From: Pseudomonas sediminis
GTDB taxonomy: Bacteria > Pseudomonadota > Gammaproteobacteria > Pseudomonadales > Pseudomonadaceae
Direction: 5' to 3'
Length of the DNA: 64,000 nt
NCBI RefSeq assembly: GCF_039555755.1
Contig: NZ_CP154631.1
Location: forward strand, 2,046,001 to 2,110,000
This document shows positions 50,554 to 60,001 of the stretch, in pieces. Position 1 is the stretch's first letter, and every line of letters starts with the position of its first letter. The position numbers and the translations under genes were made by a program. The notes beneath the pieces are model-generated. The model made no database searches. It was not told the DNA's origin and saw only the letters and a list, made by a program, of their open reading frames with translations.

Positions 50554-50853
50554 ATGATTCGATTTCAAGGTACCGCGACCACCGCTTCGGCCTCGCTGTA
50601 TATGACCAGGCTGTGCAAGCACTTTCGCCACAAGATCGCCGTGGAGTTCGACGAGCGCAGTGCCGATGCGCAATTTCCCTTTGGCCGCTGTCTGATGCAC
50701 GCTGAAACCGATGCGCTGCATTTCGACTGTCAGGCCGACGATGCCGAGGCCGCCGCGCGCATCCGTTTCGTCCTCGACGATCATCTGGTGCGTTTCGCCC
50801 GCAAGGAGGGCCTGGCGGTCATCTGGAGCGAAGAGGCCAGCGATGAGAGCTAG
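50554..50853 (+). CDS. DUF2218 domain protein
   Basis: The 99-residue protein begins MIRFQGTATTASASLYMTRL, followed by CKHFRHKIAVEFDERSADAQ, the DUF2218 pattern, and ends with an FVLDDHLVRFARKEGLAVIW segment. DUF2218 genes often lie with siderophore receptors and ferric reductases, but the function is unknown. I took the ATG at 50554 because homology starts there. The stop overlaps the esterase start by 11 bases. Confidence 0.85.
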   Translation: MIRFQGTATTASASLYMTRLCKHFRHKIAVEFDERSADAQFPFGRCLMHAETDALHFDCQADDAEAAARIRFVLDDHLVRFARKEGLAVIWSEEASDES

Positions 50854-51724
50854 CGTTGCCCTGTTCGTCCTGGCGCTGTGCGCGTCGCTCGGCGTAGCCG
50901 CCAAAAGCTGGCAGCCGGCGACGCTGGTGCAGGCCGAGATGCGCGAGCTGCATTCGCGGCACACCGGGCGCAGCTATCGACTGTATCTGTCGAAACCACA
51001 AGGTGAGGCGCCACCGCAGGGTTACCCGGTGGTCTATGTGCTCGATGCCGAGCTGTTCTTCCCGCTGCTGGCGCAGCAGGCGCTGATGTATACGCCGCAC
51101 GCGGCGCGTGACGGGCGCGAGGCGGTGCTGGTGGTTGGCATCGGCTATCCGGGGGATGCGCCTTTCGACATTCCGGCGCGGGCCGAGGACTACACGCCGC
51201 CAGCGCCGAACCTCGGCGATAGCCATGCCCGCGAGGGCGGCGCCGAACGGTTTCTGGACTTTATCGAGGGTGAGGTCAAACCCTTGGTGGCGTCACGCTA
51301 CAGGGTCGACACACGGCGCCAGACCCTGTTCGGCCACTCCTACGGCGGCCTGTTCACGCTCTACACCTTGCTGTCACGGCCACAGGCGTTCCAGCGCTAC
51401 GTTGCTGCCAGCCTGTCGTTGTGGTGGCACCGGCGCTACGCCTTCGATCTTTTGGAGACCTTCGCCAGTCAGGAGCCGCGTCCAAACGTTCGCCTGATGC
51501 TCAGTGTCGGTGCGGCCGAGCAGCCGGCGGCCGATGCGCCGCTGCTGGATGCGTGACAAAAACACCTGGCCGAGCGGCGCATGGTCGATAACACTCGGGA
51601 ATTTCAGCAGCGCCTCAGCGTGCTGGGCGTGAATGCGCAATTGCTGCTGACGCCTGGCGAGGATCACGCCGGCAACGCCTTCGTCAGCAGCCTGCAGGTG
51701 CTGGATTTCGCGCTGCAGCGCTAG
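50843..51724 (+). pseudogene. periplasmic siderophore (enterobactin-type) esterase interrupted by TGA
   Basis: A signal peptide (MRASVALFVLALCASLGVAA) and an alpha/beta hydrolase of the Fes/IroE/PfeE (esterase D) family are visible, with nucleophile GHSYGGLFT and the LSLWWHRRYAF region. After 237 codons an in-frame TGA (51554-51556) interrupts the gene. The same frame then continues for 55 codons (QKHLAERRMVDNTREF ... LLLTPGEDHAGNAF) to a TAG at 51722-51724. The continuation holds the family's C-terminal His (GEDHAGN), so the truncated product should be inactive. The base change could be CGA to TGA. A sequencing error or read-through cannot be excluded. Confidence 0.82.
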
Positions 51725-51767
51725 GGCGGGTGATGGCGGTTTTCACCTGTCCTACGGCACTCCCGAA

Positions 51768-51788
51768 TCAACGCACGCTCAATGTCAG
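51768..51788 (-). repeat. relic copy of the ppx 3' end
   Basis: The reverse strand reads CTGACATTGAGCGTGCGTTGA (Leu-Thr-Leu-Ser-Val-Arg-stop), identical in translation to the ppx terminus at 51899-51919 and matching it at 18 of 21 bases. The rest of the 174-base gap 51725-51898 holds a GTGGGCTTTAGCCCAC palindrome (51802-51817) and the CGGATCGCCGCCCGG repeat (51833-51847). Confidence 0.5.
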
Positions 51789-51898
51789 CCGGGTGGGCTT
51801 TAGCCCACACTGACTGCGTTGGAGGGCTGAAACGGATCGCCGCCCGGCCCACCCGACGAGCTATCCCACCTGTAGGGTGCGCCGCGCCCACCGCCTGA

Positions 51899-53401
51899 TC
51901 AGCGCACGCTCAGGGTCAGGTCGATGCGCTTGAGCCACTCGGCTTCGGCTTCGAAGTCCGCCAAGGTCAGCGGGTTGGCGGCCAGCCAGCCTTCGGGGAA
52001 GACGATCTCCAGGCTGTTGTCGTCGACCTTGAACTGCACCTCGGGCATGCTCTGCGTGCCGCGAATATGGTGAAAGAGGATGGCGAAGCGCAGCAGCACG
52101 CACAGGCGCATCAGCTTGATGCCTTCCTCGCCGAAGTCGGCGAACTTGTCCTTGGGAATGTTGCGCCGGTGGCCACGCACCAGCAGGGCGAGCATCTGCT
52201 GATCCTGGCGGGAGAAACCGGCCAGGTCCGAGTGCTCGATCAGGTAGGCACCGTGCTTGTGATACTGATAGTGAGCGATATCCAGGCCCACCTCGTGCAC
52301 CTTGGCGCCCCAGCTCAACAGCTCGCGGTGCCAGACATCGGTCAGCCCCCAGTCACTGGCGACCTTGTCCAGTGCCGACAGCGCCTTGGCCTCGACCCGG
52401 GCGGCCTGGTCGGTATCGACGTGGTAGCGCTCCATGAACGCCGCCAGCGTGCGTTCGCGGACGTCTTCATGCTGATGACGGCCGAGCAGATCGTACAGCA
52501 CGCCCTCACGCAGAGCACCTTCGGAGTGGCTCATGCGCTGGATGTCGCAGGCATCGAAGATGGCTTCGAGAATCGCCAAGCCGGCGGGGAAGATACCGCG
52601 GCGATCCGGTTTGATGCCGTCGAGGTCGATCTTCTCCACCTCGCCGAGCTTGAACAGCTTGCGCTTGAGCCAGGCCAGGCCCTCGACCGTGACCTCGCCA
52701 TTGCCCAGGCCGGCGGCCTTGGTCGCCAGACCGATGGCCTTGATGGTGCCGGAGGCGCCGACGGCGTCTTCCCAGCCGAGACGGCGCAAGCCCTGCTCGA
52801 TGCCCATCAGCTCCAGGCGCGCGGCGGTGTAGGCCTGGGCGTAGCGCGCCGGGGTGATCTTGCCGTCCTTGAAATAACGCTGGGTGAAGCTGACGCAGCC
52901 CATTTGCAAGCTCTCGCGCAGCAGTGGCTCGAAACGCTGGCCGATGATGAACTCGGTACTGCCGCCGCCAATGTCGGCGACCAAACGCTTGCCGGGGGTG
53001 TCGGCGATGCTGTGGGACACGCCGAGGTAGATCAGGCGAGCTTCTTCACGGCCGGAAATCACCTCGACCTGATGGCCGAGAATTTCCTCGGCGCGGCGGA
53101 TGAACACCGCGCGGTTGCGCGCCTCACGCAGGGCATTGGTGCCGACGATGCGTACAGCGCCTTCCGGCAGTGTGTTGGTGAATTGGGCGAAACGACGCAG
53201 GCAATCCAGGCCGCGCTGCATCGCCTCTTCGCTGAGCTGGCGCTCGTCGTCCAGGCCCGCTGCCAGCTGGACCTTGTCGCCGAGGCGCTCGAGGATGCGG
53301 ATTTCATGATTGTCGGCCTTGGCCAGCACCATATGGAAGCTGTTCGAGCCCAGGTCGATGGCGGCGATCAGGGGAAAACTCTCGGCAGGGGCTTGGGGCA
53401 T
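51899..53401 (-). CDS. ppx: exopolyphosphatase
   Basis: The 500-residue Ppx/GppA enzyme has an ASKHA N-terminal domain ([35 protein letters not shown] as the second phosphate loop) and a C-terminal HD-like helical domain ([20 protein letters not shown]). It releases phosphate from polyphosphate, opposing Ppk. I used the ATG at 53401; upstream in-frame codons are not homologous. Foreign or decaying DNA lies on both sides: the iron cassette at its 3' end and the allA remnant locus at its 5' end. Confidence 0.95.
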   Translation of the reverse strand: MPQAPAESFPLIAAIDLGSNSFHMVLAKADNHEIRILERLGDKVQLAAGLDDERQLSEEAMQRGLDCLRRFAQFTNTLPEGAVRIVGTNALREARNRAVFIRRAEEILGHQVEVISGREEARLIYLGVSHSIADTPGKRLVADIGGGSTEFIIGQRFEPLLRESLQMGCVSFTQRYFKDGKITPARYAQAYTAARLELMGIEQGLRRLGWEDAVGASGTIKAIGLATKAAGLGNGEVTVEGLAWLKRKLFKLGEVEKIDLDGIKPDRRGIFPAGLAILEAIFDACDIQRMSHSEGALREGVLYDLLGRHQHEDVRERTLAAFMERYHVDTDQAARVEAKALSALDKVASDWGLTDVWHRELLSWGAKVHEVGLDIAHYQYHKHGAYLIEHSDLAGFSRQDQQMLALLVRGHRRNIPKDKFADFGEEGIKLMRLCVLLRFAILFHHIRGTQSMPEVQFKVDDNSLEIVFPEGWLAANPLTLADFEAEAEWLKRIDLTLSVR

Positions 53402-53498
53402 GATTGCGGCATCTCGTTCGATTTCCGCGCATCCTGCCACGACTGAGCGCATGAGCCAACGCATTCGGATGTCGCACGAAACTGGTCTAGACCTGTGG

Positions 53499-54014
53499 TT
53501 ATCGCAGGTTCAGCACGCTCAGCGGCTGTTTTAGAAGCTGCTCGTCGCAGTTGTGACCCTCGCCGCCGCGGTCCACCACCAGGAAGCGTCCAGGGTGTTG
53601 CAGGCAGAGTAACGGATGATGCCAGGTACCGCGCGCGTAGTTCACGCCCTGATCCGGCGCACTGATGAAGGCGCGGATTTTCGACTCGTCCAGTTCGCCA
53701 GGCGGGGCGCCGACGATCAGCATGCGCCCGCCGTCCACCGGGTAGAACGCCTGGCTGCCCAGCGGGTGGCGTTCGAGCATGCGGACTTCGATAGGTGCAT
53801 GCCAGGCCTGACCCTCGAACAGATTGATCAGGGTGCGTGGCGCTTCACCGGCCAACTCCACCTGTGCCAGGTCGTGGTAGCGGGTGGTGGTGCCGGCGTT
53901 GATCGGGAAGGCCTGCGCTCCGGCCGCTTCGATCACATCACCGAAAGGCGCGAAGGCTTCGCGGGTCAGCGGCTCGACGCGCAGCGGCAGCGGCAGTGGC
54001 ACTGGCGCGTTCAC
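53499..54014 (-). CDS. allA: ureidoglycolate lyase
   Basis: The 171-residue protein starts at GTG and has the AllA cupin fold ([68 protein letters not shown]). It splits ureidoglycolate to glyoxylate and urea late in purine/allantoin breakdown. It appears intact. The GTG overlaps the original stop of the broken ABC ATPase (GTGA), so it was part of that operon. No other allantoin genes are near, so its present use is doubtful. Confidence 0.9.
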   Translation of the reverse strand: MNAPVPLPLPLRVEPLTREAFAPFGDVIEAAGAQAFPINAGTTTRYHDLAQVELAGEAPRTLINLFEGQAWHAPIEVRMLERHPLGSQAFYPVDGGRMLIVGAPPGELDESKIRAFISAPDQGVNYARGTWHHPLLCLQHPGRFLVVDRGGEGHNCDEQLLKQPLSVLNLR

Positions 54015-54741
54015 AGGTTCACCGAGCCGATGAAGTTGCGCAGTTCTTCCGTGCGTGGTGCGGCGAACAGCGCCTTGGGGTCGCCGATTTCATGCACCTT
54101 GCCATGGTGCATGAACACCAGCTTGTTACCCACTTCGCGGGCGAAGCGCATCTCGTGGGTGACCATGATCAGGGTCATGCCCTCGCTGGCCAGTTGTTGA
54201 CCACCGCCAGCACCTCATTGACCAGCTCCGGGTCGAGCGCCGAGGTGATCTCGTCGCACCGCAGCACCTTGGGCGACATGGCCGGGGCGCGGGCGATGGC
54301 TACGCGCTGCTGCTGGCCGCCGGACAGGCGCTCGGGGTAGGCGTCGAACTTCTCCGCTAGGCCTACCCGCTCGAGTATCTGCCGGGCGATCTGCTCGGCT
54401 TCGGCGCGCGGTGTTTTCTTCACCACCTGCGGCGCCAGCATGACGTTCTCGCCGACGGTCAGGTGCGGGAACAGGTTGAACTGCTGAAACACCATGCCGA
54501 CTTTCTGCCGCAAGCTGCGCAGGTCGGCGCGGGCGGCGTCGAGGTATTCGCCGTCGACTTCGATCACGCCGTCATTGATCGACTCCAGGCCGTTGAGGGT
54601 GCGCAGGAAGGTGCTCTTGCCCGAGCCGCTGCGACCGATGATGGCGACCACTTCGCCTTCCTCGACCTTGAGGTCGATGCCTTTAAGCACGTGATTGTCG
54701 CCGTAGTACTTGTGCAGGGCGACGACATTAAGCAGCGACAT
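54011..54741 (-). pseudogene. frameshifted polar amino acid-type ABC ATPase
   Basis: The reverse-strand frame from 54741 begins MSLLNVVALHKYYGDNHVLK and has Walker A GRSGSGKS and signature LSGGQQQR. Near 54199 one base is missing: after LVNEVLAVV the frame reads NNWPARA and stops at 54175. Restoring one base gives VQQLASEGMTLIMVTHEMRF and a full C-terminus (FMHHGKVHEIGDPKALFAAP) to a stop at 54011. Two odd residues, RAPAMSPKVLR where RALAMSPKVLL is usual, also suggest relaxed selection. It would have energised uptake of a polar amino acid or ureide. The next gene is allA. Confidence 0.85.
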
Positions 54742-54913
54742 TCAGCCTCCTTTCCAGGCGATAGGCAGCGAGTGAGAGCGGGTAGCAGAGCAGGAAGTAG
54801 CCGAGGGCGACGAAGGCGTAGACCATGAACGGCTCGAAGGTAGCGTTGGCCGGCATGCTGCCGGTCTTGGTCAGCTCGGTGAAACCGATGATCGAGGTCA
54901 CCGCGGTGCCCTT
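54728..54913 (-). pseudogene. C-terminal stub of an amino-acid ABC permease
   Basis: About 60 codons are homologous to the end of His/Glu-type ABC permeases (KGTAVTSIIGFTELTKTG, YAFVALGYFLLCYPLSLAAY, RLERRLNVAA). Similarity stops abruptly upstream of the KGTAV lysine at about 54911-54913, where the sequence turns into the GntR fragment on the opposite strand. The stop (54728) overlaps the ATPase start, as in an intact operon. The missing five or so helices indicate a deletion. Confidence 0.82.
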
Positions 54914-54915
54914 GC

Positions 54916-55211
54916 GAGCTGCGTGCGGGCGATTTCGAGCAAGCCAACCGTCTGGATTTCGAATTTCACCAGCGTATTCTCGTTGCCAGCGGCAATCAGG
55001 CAATGTGTGCCCTGGTGACGTCCAGCGCGGAGATCTTTCTGGACAGTCAAAAGCTGCCGTTCATCCGTCCGGAGCGGGCGCAGGAAACCTGGCAGGAGCA
55101 TCGCAAGATTCTCAAGTCACTGGCGCCGGGCCGGCACAGAAGGCCATGCAGCAGCATATTCGCGCGGCTGCGCTGCGTACCGGCATCGCCTTCATCACCT
55201 TGAGTGATTGA
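54916..55211 (+). pseudogene. headless, frameshifted GntR/FCD regulator fragment
   Basis: The forward strand encodes the C-terminal part of an FCD ligand-binding domain: LRAGDFEQANRLDFEFHQRI, LVASGNQAMCALV, and ERAQETWQEHRKILKSL. The frame then shifts near 55125; the next frame continues AGPAQKAMQQHIRAAALRTG, IAFITLSD and stop at 55211. The DNA-binding winged helix is absent. It was probably the regulator of the adjoining ureide operon. It begins within a few bases of the permease stub, marking a deletion junction. Confidence 0.8.
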
Positions 55212-55382
55212 AACTATTGAGTGGCTCAATCGCCAGTGCCTTTCGGTGTCACGCAAGCCGGGCTATGATGGCGCCACTTTTTGGTTGCCTGCCATCCTTG
55301 GCGGTAACCCTTCGGGCCGTCGCAAGCGACGTCAAAAATTCCTCCCGGCAATTTTTTGCTTCCGAATACACGGAGACTCCTC

Positions 55383-55709
55383 ATGAGCGAATTCATCACC
55401 AACGTCAGCGACGCCAGCTTCGACCAGGACGTCATCCAGGCTGAAGGTCCGGTTCTGGTCGACTATTGGGCTGAGTGGTGCGGCCCGTGCAAGATGATTG
55501 CACCGGTGCTCGACGAGATCGCCAAGGAATACCAAGGCAAGCTGAAGATCTGCAAACTGAACATCGACGAGAACCAGGAAACCCCGCCGAAGTACGGCGT
55601 GCGCGGTATCCCGACCCTGATGCTGTTCAAGAACGGCAACGTCGAAGCGACCAAGGTCGGCGCGCTGTCCAAGTCGCAGCTGGCTGCTTTCCTCGACAGC
55701 AATATCTGA
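55383..55709 (+). CDS. trxA: thioredoxin 1
   Basis: The 108-residue thioredoxin has the active site WCGPC (in [20 protein letters not shown]), cis-proline in [12 protein letters not shown] and a standard C-terminus. It is the general cytoplasmic disulfide reductant with TrxB. The ATG at 55383 follows CGGAGACTCC. A TATGAT at about 55263 may be its -10. It has its own terminator and precedes rho as in other pseudomonads. Confidence 0.96.
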   Translation: MSEFITNVSDASFDQDVIQAEGPVLVDYWAEWCGPCKMIAPVLDEIAKEYQGKLKICKLNIDENQETPPKYGVRGIPTLMLFKNGNVEATKVGALSKSQLAAFLDSNI

Positions 55710-55728
55710 GGCAAGTCGCTCTGGAAGA

Positions 55729-55755
55729 GGCCCCGCAATTGGCGGGGTTTTTTCG
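55729..55755 (+). terminator. Rho-independent terminator after trxA
   Basis: CCCCGC / GCGGGG stem, short AATTG loop and six T. Confidence 0.9.
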
Positions 55756-55941
55756 TTTTCGGGACTAGACGCTGTTTTTTCACGGTGTTAAATTCGATCC
55801 CGCTGCATCCTCCATGCAGCTCTCTGCACGCCGTCGCCGATTCATTCCTATACGAATTCGTTCGCGATCCTGTCGCCTTCTCTGCGGCGCGGCCTCTCAA
55901 GCTAACAGCTTTCTTCTCCTCTCGATGATCACGTCATTCCT

Positions 55942-57201
55942 ATGAATCTGACCGAACTCAAGCAAAAGCCGATTGCCGAACTGCTGGACATGGCCGAACA
56001 AATGGGCCTGGAAAACATGGCTCGTTCGCGCAAGCAGGACATCATCTTCGCCCTGCTGAAAAAGCATGCCAAAGGCGGCGAGGAAATTTCCGGTGACGGC
56101 GTGCTGGAGATCCTCCAGGACGGTTTCGGCTTTCTGCGCAGTGCCGACTCTTCCTACCTGGCCGGCCCTGACGACATCTACGTCTCGCCCAGCCAGATCC
56201 GCCGTTTCAACCTGCGTACCGGTGACACCATCGTCGGCAAGATCCGTCCGCCGAAGGAAGGCGAGCGTTACTTCGCTCTGCTCAAGGTCGACAGCATCAA
56301 CTTCGACCGCCCGGAAAACGCCAAGAACAAGATCCTGTTCGAGAACCTGACGCCGCTGTTCCCGAATCAGCGCCTGACCATGGAAGCCGGCAACGGCTCC
56401 ACCGAGGACATCACCGGTCGTGTGATCGACCTCTGCGCGCCGATTGGCAAGGGCCAGCGCGGCCTGATCGTCGCTCCGCCGAAAGCGGGCAAGACCATCA
56501 TGCTGCAGAACATCGCCTCGAACATCACCCGCAACAACCCCGAGTGCCACCTGATCGTTCTGCTGATCGACGAGCGCCCGGAAGAAGTGACCGAGATGCA
56601 GCGCACCGTGCGCGGCGAAGTGGTCGCCTCCACCTTCGACGAGCCGCCGACCCGCCACGTGCAGGTCGCCGAAATGGTGATCGAGAAGGCCAAACGCCTG
56701 GTCGAGCACAAGAAGGACGTGGTCATCCTGCTCGACTCCATCACCCGCCTGGCGCGTGCCTACAACACCGTCATCCCGAGCTCCGGCAAGGTGCTGACCG
56801 GCGGTGTCGACGCCCATGCACTGGAGAAGCCGAAGCGCTTCTTCGGCGCCGCGCGTAACATCGAAGAAGGCGGCTCGCTGACCATCATCGCCACCGCGCT
56901 GGTTGAAACCGGCTCGAAGATGGACGAAGTGATCTACGAGGAATTCAAGGGCACCGGCAACATGGAGCTGATCCTCGATCGCCGTGTTTCCGAGAAGCGT
57001 GTGTTCCCGGCCATCAACATCAACAAGTCGGGCACTCGTCGTGAAGAGCTGCTGACCGGTGAGGAAGAGCTGTCGCGCATGTGGATTCTGCGCAAGCTGC
57101 TGCACCCGATGGATGAGATCGCGGCGATCGAGTTCCTGATCGACAAGCTCAAGGCCACCAAGACTAACGATGAGTTCTTCCTGTCGATGAAGCGCAAATA
57201 A
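55942..57201 (+). CDS. rho: transcription termination factor Rho
   Basis: The 419-residue hexameric RNA helicase has an N-terminal Rho_N helix bundle ([20 protein letters not shown]), a cold-shock RNA-binding domain ([10 protein letters not shown]) and an ATPase with Walker A APPKAGKT and Walker [15 protein letters not shown]. Full length. Its roughly 185-base leader (55757-55941) is pyrimidine-rich with few G in its last 80 bases, consistent with Rho autoregulation, as in E. coli; that is inferred. Confidence 0.97.
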   Translation: MNLTELKQKPIAELLDMAEQMGLENMARSRKQDIIFALLKKHAKGGEEISGDGVLEILQDGFGFLRSADSSYLAGPDDIYVSPSQIRRFNLRTGDTIVGKIRPPKEGERYFALLKVDSINFDRPENAKNKILFENLTPLFPNQRLTMEAGNGSTEDITGRVIDLCAPIGKGQRGLIVAPPKAGKTIMLQNIASNITRNNPECHLIVLLIDERPEEVTEMQRTVRGEVVASTFDEPPTRHVQVAEMVIEKAKRLVEHKKDVVILLDSITRLARAYNTVIPSSGKVLTGGVDAHALEKPKRFFGAARNIEEGGSLTIIATALVETGSKMDEVIYEEFKGTGNMELILDRRVSEKRVFPAININKSGTRREELLTGEEELSRMWILRKLLHPMDEIAAIEFLIDKLKATKTNDEFFLSMKRK

Positions 57202-57228
57202 GAGGATCTACTGCGCTTCGGTGATGCT

Positions 57229-57389
57229 GCGTTAAAAACCGACTCGGAATGCTCATGTACAAAAGTACACTCCGCTTCCTCGCCTGTTTGATTCGCTGGC
57301 GCTCACCCTTCGGGCCAGCCTTTGGCTGTTACTCCCGTTGGTCGTTGCGCCTTGCCTGACCTTCGCTCGCTACGATCCATTGCACCGCC
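57229..57389. repeat. dispersed Pseudomonas intergenic repeat downstream of rho
   Basis: The 304-base gap 57202-57505 contains GCTGCGTTAAAAACCGACTC and ATGCTCATGTACAAAAGTACACTCCG (with a TGTAC/GTACA palindrome), then GTTGCGCCTTGCCTGACCTT. I recognise this as a frequently repeated non-coding Pseudomonas element; the copy number cannot be checked here. No gene is seen. Confidence 0.55.
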
Positions 57390-57415
57390 ACAAGGCCGGG
57401 GAAACCCGGCCTTGT
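57390..57415. terminator. long hairpin after rho
   Basis: ACAAGGCCGGG / CCCGGCCTTGT, a perfect 11-base stem with GAAA loop; no long T-run but stable. Confidence 0.75.
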
Positions 57416-57505
57416 CGTATCTGGAAGCTTTCAAGCCTTCTGAAAGCCCGACTTCGGCGCTAAACTTTGCGGCCGACTCCTGCCTGTCCGACACGAGGCT
57501 CCTGC

Positions 57506-58972
57506 ATGCAGTATCGCGACCTGCGCGACTTCATCCGTGAACTGGAAAAGCGCGGCGAACTCAAGCGCATCCAGACCCCGGTATCGCCCGTTCTGGAAAT
57601 GACCGAAATCTGTGACCGCACCCTGCGCAAGGGCGGCCCGGCGTTGCTGTTCGAAAAGCCCGCGGGCTTCGACGTGCCGGTGCTCGGCAACCTGTTCGGT
57701 ACGCCCAAGCGCGTGGCGCTGGGCATGGGCGCCGAGGATGTCTCCGAGCTGCGCGAAATCGGCAAGCTGCTGGCCTTTCTCAAGGAGCCGGAGCCGCCGA
57801 AAGGCCTCAAAGATGCCTGGAGCAAGCTGCCGATCTTCAAGAAGGTCATCAGCATGGCGCCCAAGGTGGTCAAGGACGCGCCTTGTCACGAAGTGATCGA
57901 GGAGGGCGACGACGTCGACCTAGGCAAACTGCCGATCCAGCATTGCTGGCCGGGCGACGTGGCGCCGTTGATCACCTGGGGCCTGACCATCACCAAAGGC
58001 CCTAACAAGGAGCGGCAGAACCTTGGCATCTATCGCCAGCAGGTGATCGGCCGCAACAAGGTGATCATGCGCTGGCTCAGCCATCGCGGCGGCGCGCTGG
58101 ATTACCGCGACTGGTGCCAGAAGCACCCGGACAAGCCTTACCCGGTTTGCGTGGCTCTGGGCGCCGACCCTGCGACCATCCTCGGCGCCGTGACGCCGGT
58201 GCCGGATACCCTCTCCGAGTACGCCTTCGCAGGGCTCTTGCGCGGCCATCGCACCGAGCTGATCAAGGCGGTTGGCAGCGACCTGCAGGTACCGGCCAGC
58301 GCCGAAATCGTCCTCGAAGGGGTAATCCATCCGGGCGAAACCGCCCCGGAAGGCCCCTACGGCGACCACACCGGCTACTACAACGAGGTCGACACCTTCC
58401 CGGTATTCACCGTCGAGCGCATCACCCGTCGCCGCGATCCGATCTATCACAGCACCTACACCGGCCGCCCACCAGACGAGCCGGCCATTCTCGGCGTGGC
58501 GCTGAACGAAGTGTTCGTGCCGATCCTGCAGAAGCAATTCCCCGAGATCACCGACTTCTATCTGCCGCCGGAAGGCTGCTCCTACCGCATGGCGGTGGTG
58601 ACCATGAAGAAACAGTACCCGGGCCACGCCAAGCGCGTAATGCTCGGTGTGTGGTCGTTCCTGCGACAGTTCATGTACACCAAGTTCGTTATCGTCACCG
58701 ACGACGATATCAACGCACGGGACTGGAATGACGTGATCTGGGCGATTACCACGCGCATGGACCCCAAGCGCGACACGGTGATGATCGACAACACGCCGAT
58801 CGACTACCTCGACTTCGCCTCGCCGATCTCCGGCCTGGGTTCGAAGATGGGCCTGGACGCCACCCACAAGTGGCCCGGTGAAACCACTCGCGAGTGGGGC
58901 CGCGCCATCGAGAAGGATCCGGCCGTGGTGGCGCGTGTCGACGCGCTGTGGAGCGAGCTGGGAATCGATTGA
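57506..58972 (+). CDS. ubiD: 4-hydroxy-3-polyprenylbenzoate decarboxylase UbiD
   Basis: The 488-residue prenyl-FMN-dependent decarboxylase begins [20 protein letters not shown]. The prFMN/metal region and catalytic Glu-Arg-Glu network are in [20 protein letters not shown] and [20 protein letters not shown]. It removes the carboxyl group during ubiquinone synthesis with cofactor from UbiX. Standard length. The TGA overlaps the ATG of the reductase gene, implying coupling. Confidence 0.96.
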   Translation: MQYRDLRDFIRELEKRGELKRIQTPVSPVLEMTEICDRTLRKGGPALLFEKPAGFDVPVLGNLFGTPKRVALGMGAEDVSELREIGKLLAFLKEPEPPKGLKDAWSKLPIFKKVISMAPKVVKDAPCHEVIEEGDDVDLGKLPIQHCWPGDVAPLITWGLTITKGPNKERQNLGIYRQQVIGRNKVIMRWLSHRGGALDYRDWCQKHPDKPYPVCVALGADPATILGAVTPVPDTLSEYAFAGLLRGHRTELIKAVGSDLQVPASAEIVLEGVIHPGETAPEGPYGDHTGYYNEVDTFPVFTVERITRRRDPIYHSTYTGRPPDEPAILGVALNEVFVPILQKQFPEITDFYLPPEGCSYRMAVVTMKKQYPGHAKRVMLGVWSFLRQFMYTKFVIVTDDDINARDWNDVIWAITTRMDPKRDTVMIDNTPIDYLDFASPISGLGSKMGLDATHKWPGETTREWGRAIEKDPAVVARVDALWSELGID

Positions 58973-59940
58973 TGAACGTCACCCTGCAACCTTCCGGCGT
59001 CACCCTCGCCCTGCAACCGGGCGAACGCATTCTCGATGGCGCCCGGCGCCTGGGCTATGACTGCCCGCAGAGCTGCCGCAACGGCAACTGCCATATCTGT
59101 GCTGCCTTGCTGGTGGAGGGGCGTGTGCGGCAGAACGGCGTGGAGCTGGATCATGGCGAGCTGTTCACCTGCCTCGCCGAACCGCTGGAAGACTGTGTGC
59201 TGCACTGGGATGGCGTGCTGGCGCCGGGCGAGCTGCCGGTACGCGAGCTGAGTTGCCAGCTGATCGAATGCCAGGAAGTTGGCGGCGACGTGTTCCGCGT
59301 ACGCTTGCGTACCCCGGCCGGCAAAGCGCCGCGTTATCACGCCGGGCAGTACCTGCTGTTGCAGCGCCCGGATAGCGAGATGGCGGCCTTTTCCCTGGCC
59401 TCTGCGCCGCATGCCGGGCGTGAGCTGGAACTGCATATCCTCGCGCGCGAGGACAGCAGCATTGCCCTGCTGGAGCATCTGCGCAGCACCGGCATGGCTC
59501 GCGTGCAGATGCCTTATGGTGATACCCACCTTGCCGATCTGCCCGATGGACCGCTGGTGTTGATCGCCGCGGGCACCGGTATGGGCCAGATGCACAGCCT
59601 GATCGAGCATTGCCGCGCCGCTGGTTTCCCCCACCCGGTACACCTGTACTGGGGCGCGCGGCGACCCGAGGATTTCTACGAGCTGCCGCACTGGGCCGAG
59701 TGGCAGCAACTGGACAATCTGCACCTGCATCAGGTGGTCAGCGACCAGTGTGGCTGGCAAGGCCGCTGCGGCCTGCTGCACGAAGCGGTGCGCGAAGACT
59801 TCCCCGACCTCAAGGCTTTGCACGTCTACGCCAGCGGCTCACCGGCGATGGTCTACGCCACCCTCGATGCACTGGTCGAAGCCGGTATGGACGCCCACCA
59901 GATGCGCGCCGACGTGTTTGCCTACGCGCCGCGCTCATAA
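58972..59940 (+). CDS. 2Fe-2S/FAD/NAD(P)H reductase (CDP-glucoseen reductase-like)
   Basis: The 322-residue protein has an N-terminal plant-type ferredoxin domain with cysteines CPQSCRNGNCHIC and a fourth in FTCLAEP. A ferredoxin-reductase module follows, with FAD-binding FSLASAP and NAD-binding IAAGTGMGQMHSLIE. It resembles AscD/benzoate-dioxygenase-type reductases. Coupling to ubiD suggests it may reduce flavin for, or act beside, ubiquinone synthesis, but no partner oxygenase is adjacent. The ATG at 58972 was chosen for the ferredoxin start. Confidence 0.88.
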   Translation: MNVTLQPSGVTLALQPGERILDGARRLGYDCPQSCRNGNCHICAALLVEGRVRQNGVELDHGELFTCLAEPLEDCVLHWDGVLAPGELPVRELSCQLIECQEVGGDVFRVRLRTPAGKAPRYHAGQYLLLQRPDSEMAAFSLASAPHAGRELELHILAREDSSIALLEHLRSTGMARVQMPYGDTHLADLPDGPLVLIAAGTGMGQMHSLIEHCRAAGFPHPVHLYWGARRPEDFYELPHWAEWQQLDNLHLHQVVSDQCGWQGRCGLLHEAVREDFPDLKALHVYASGSPAMVYATLDALVEAGMDAHQMRADVFAYAPRS

Positions 59941-59942
59941 GT

Positions 59943-59996
59943 GTAGGGCGGGTGCAACCCGCCACTGATTGATTCGGCGGGTTGCACCCGCCCTAC
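59943..59996. repeat. perfect 21-base inverted repeat between convergent genes
   Basis: GTAGGGCGGGTGCAACCCGCC (59943-59963) and its exact complement at 59976-59996, with a 12-base spacer. Probably a dispersed repeat that also works as a two-way terminator. Confidence 0.85.
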
Positions 59997-60001
59997 GCAC
60001 T

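Noticed and set aside
48601..50964. Very long open frame (787 codons) antisense to the TonB receptor
   Set aside because: It is the mirror of a real gene in GC-rich DNA; its translation has no recognisable domain and the sense frame is a full FepA-type receptor.
51554..51556. Selenocysteine recoding of the TGA in the esterase
   Set aside because: The family has no conserved cysteine at this point and I see no convincing SECIS-like hairpin just downstream.
47120..51919. Integrative element with att sites flanking the iron cassette
   Set aside because: No integrase or transposase is present, and the ppx-end relic lies on only one side. No matching copy was found near ppk.
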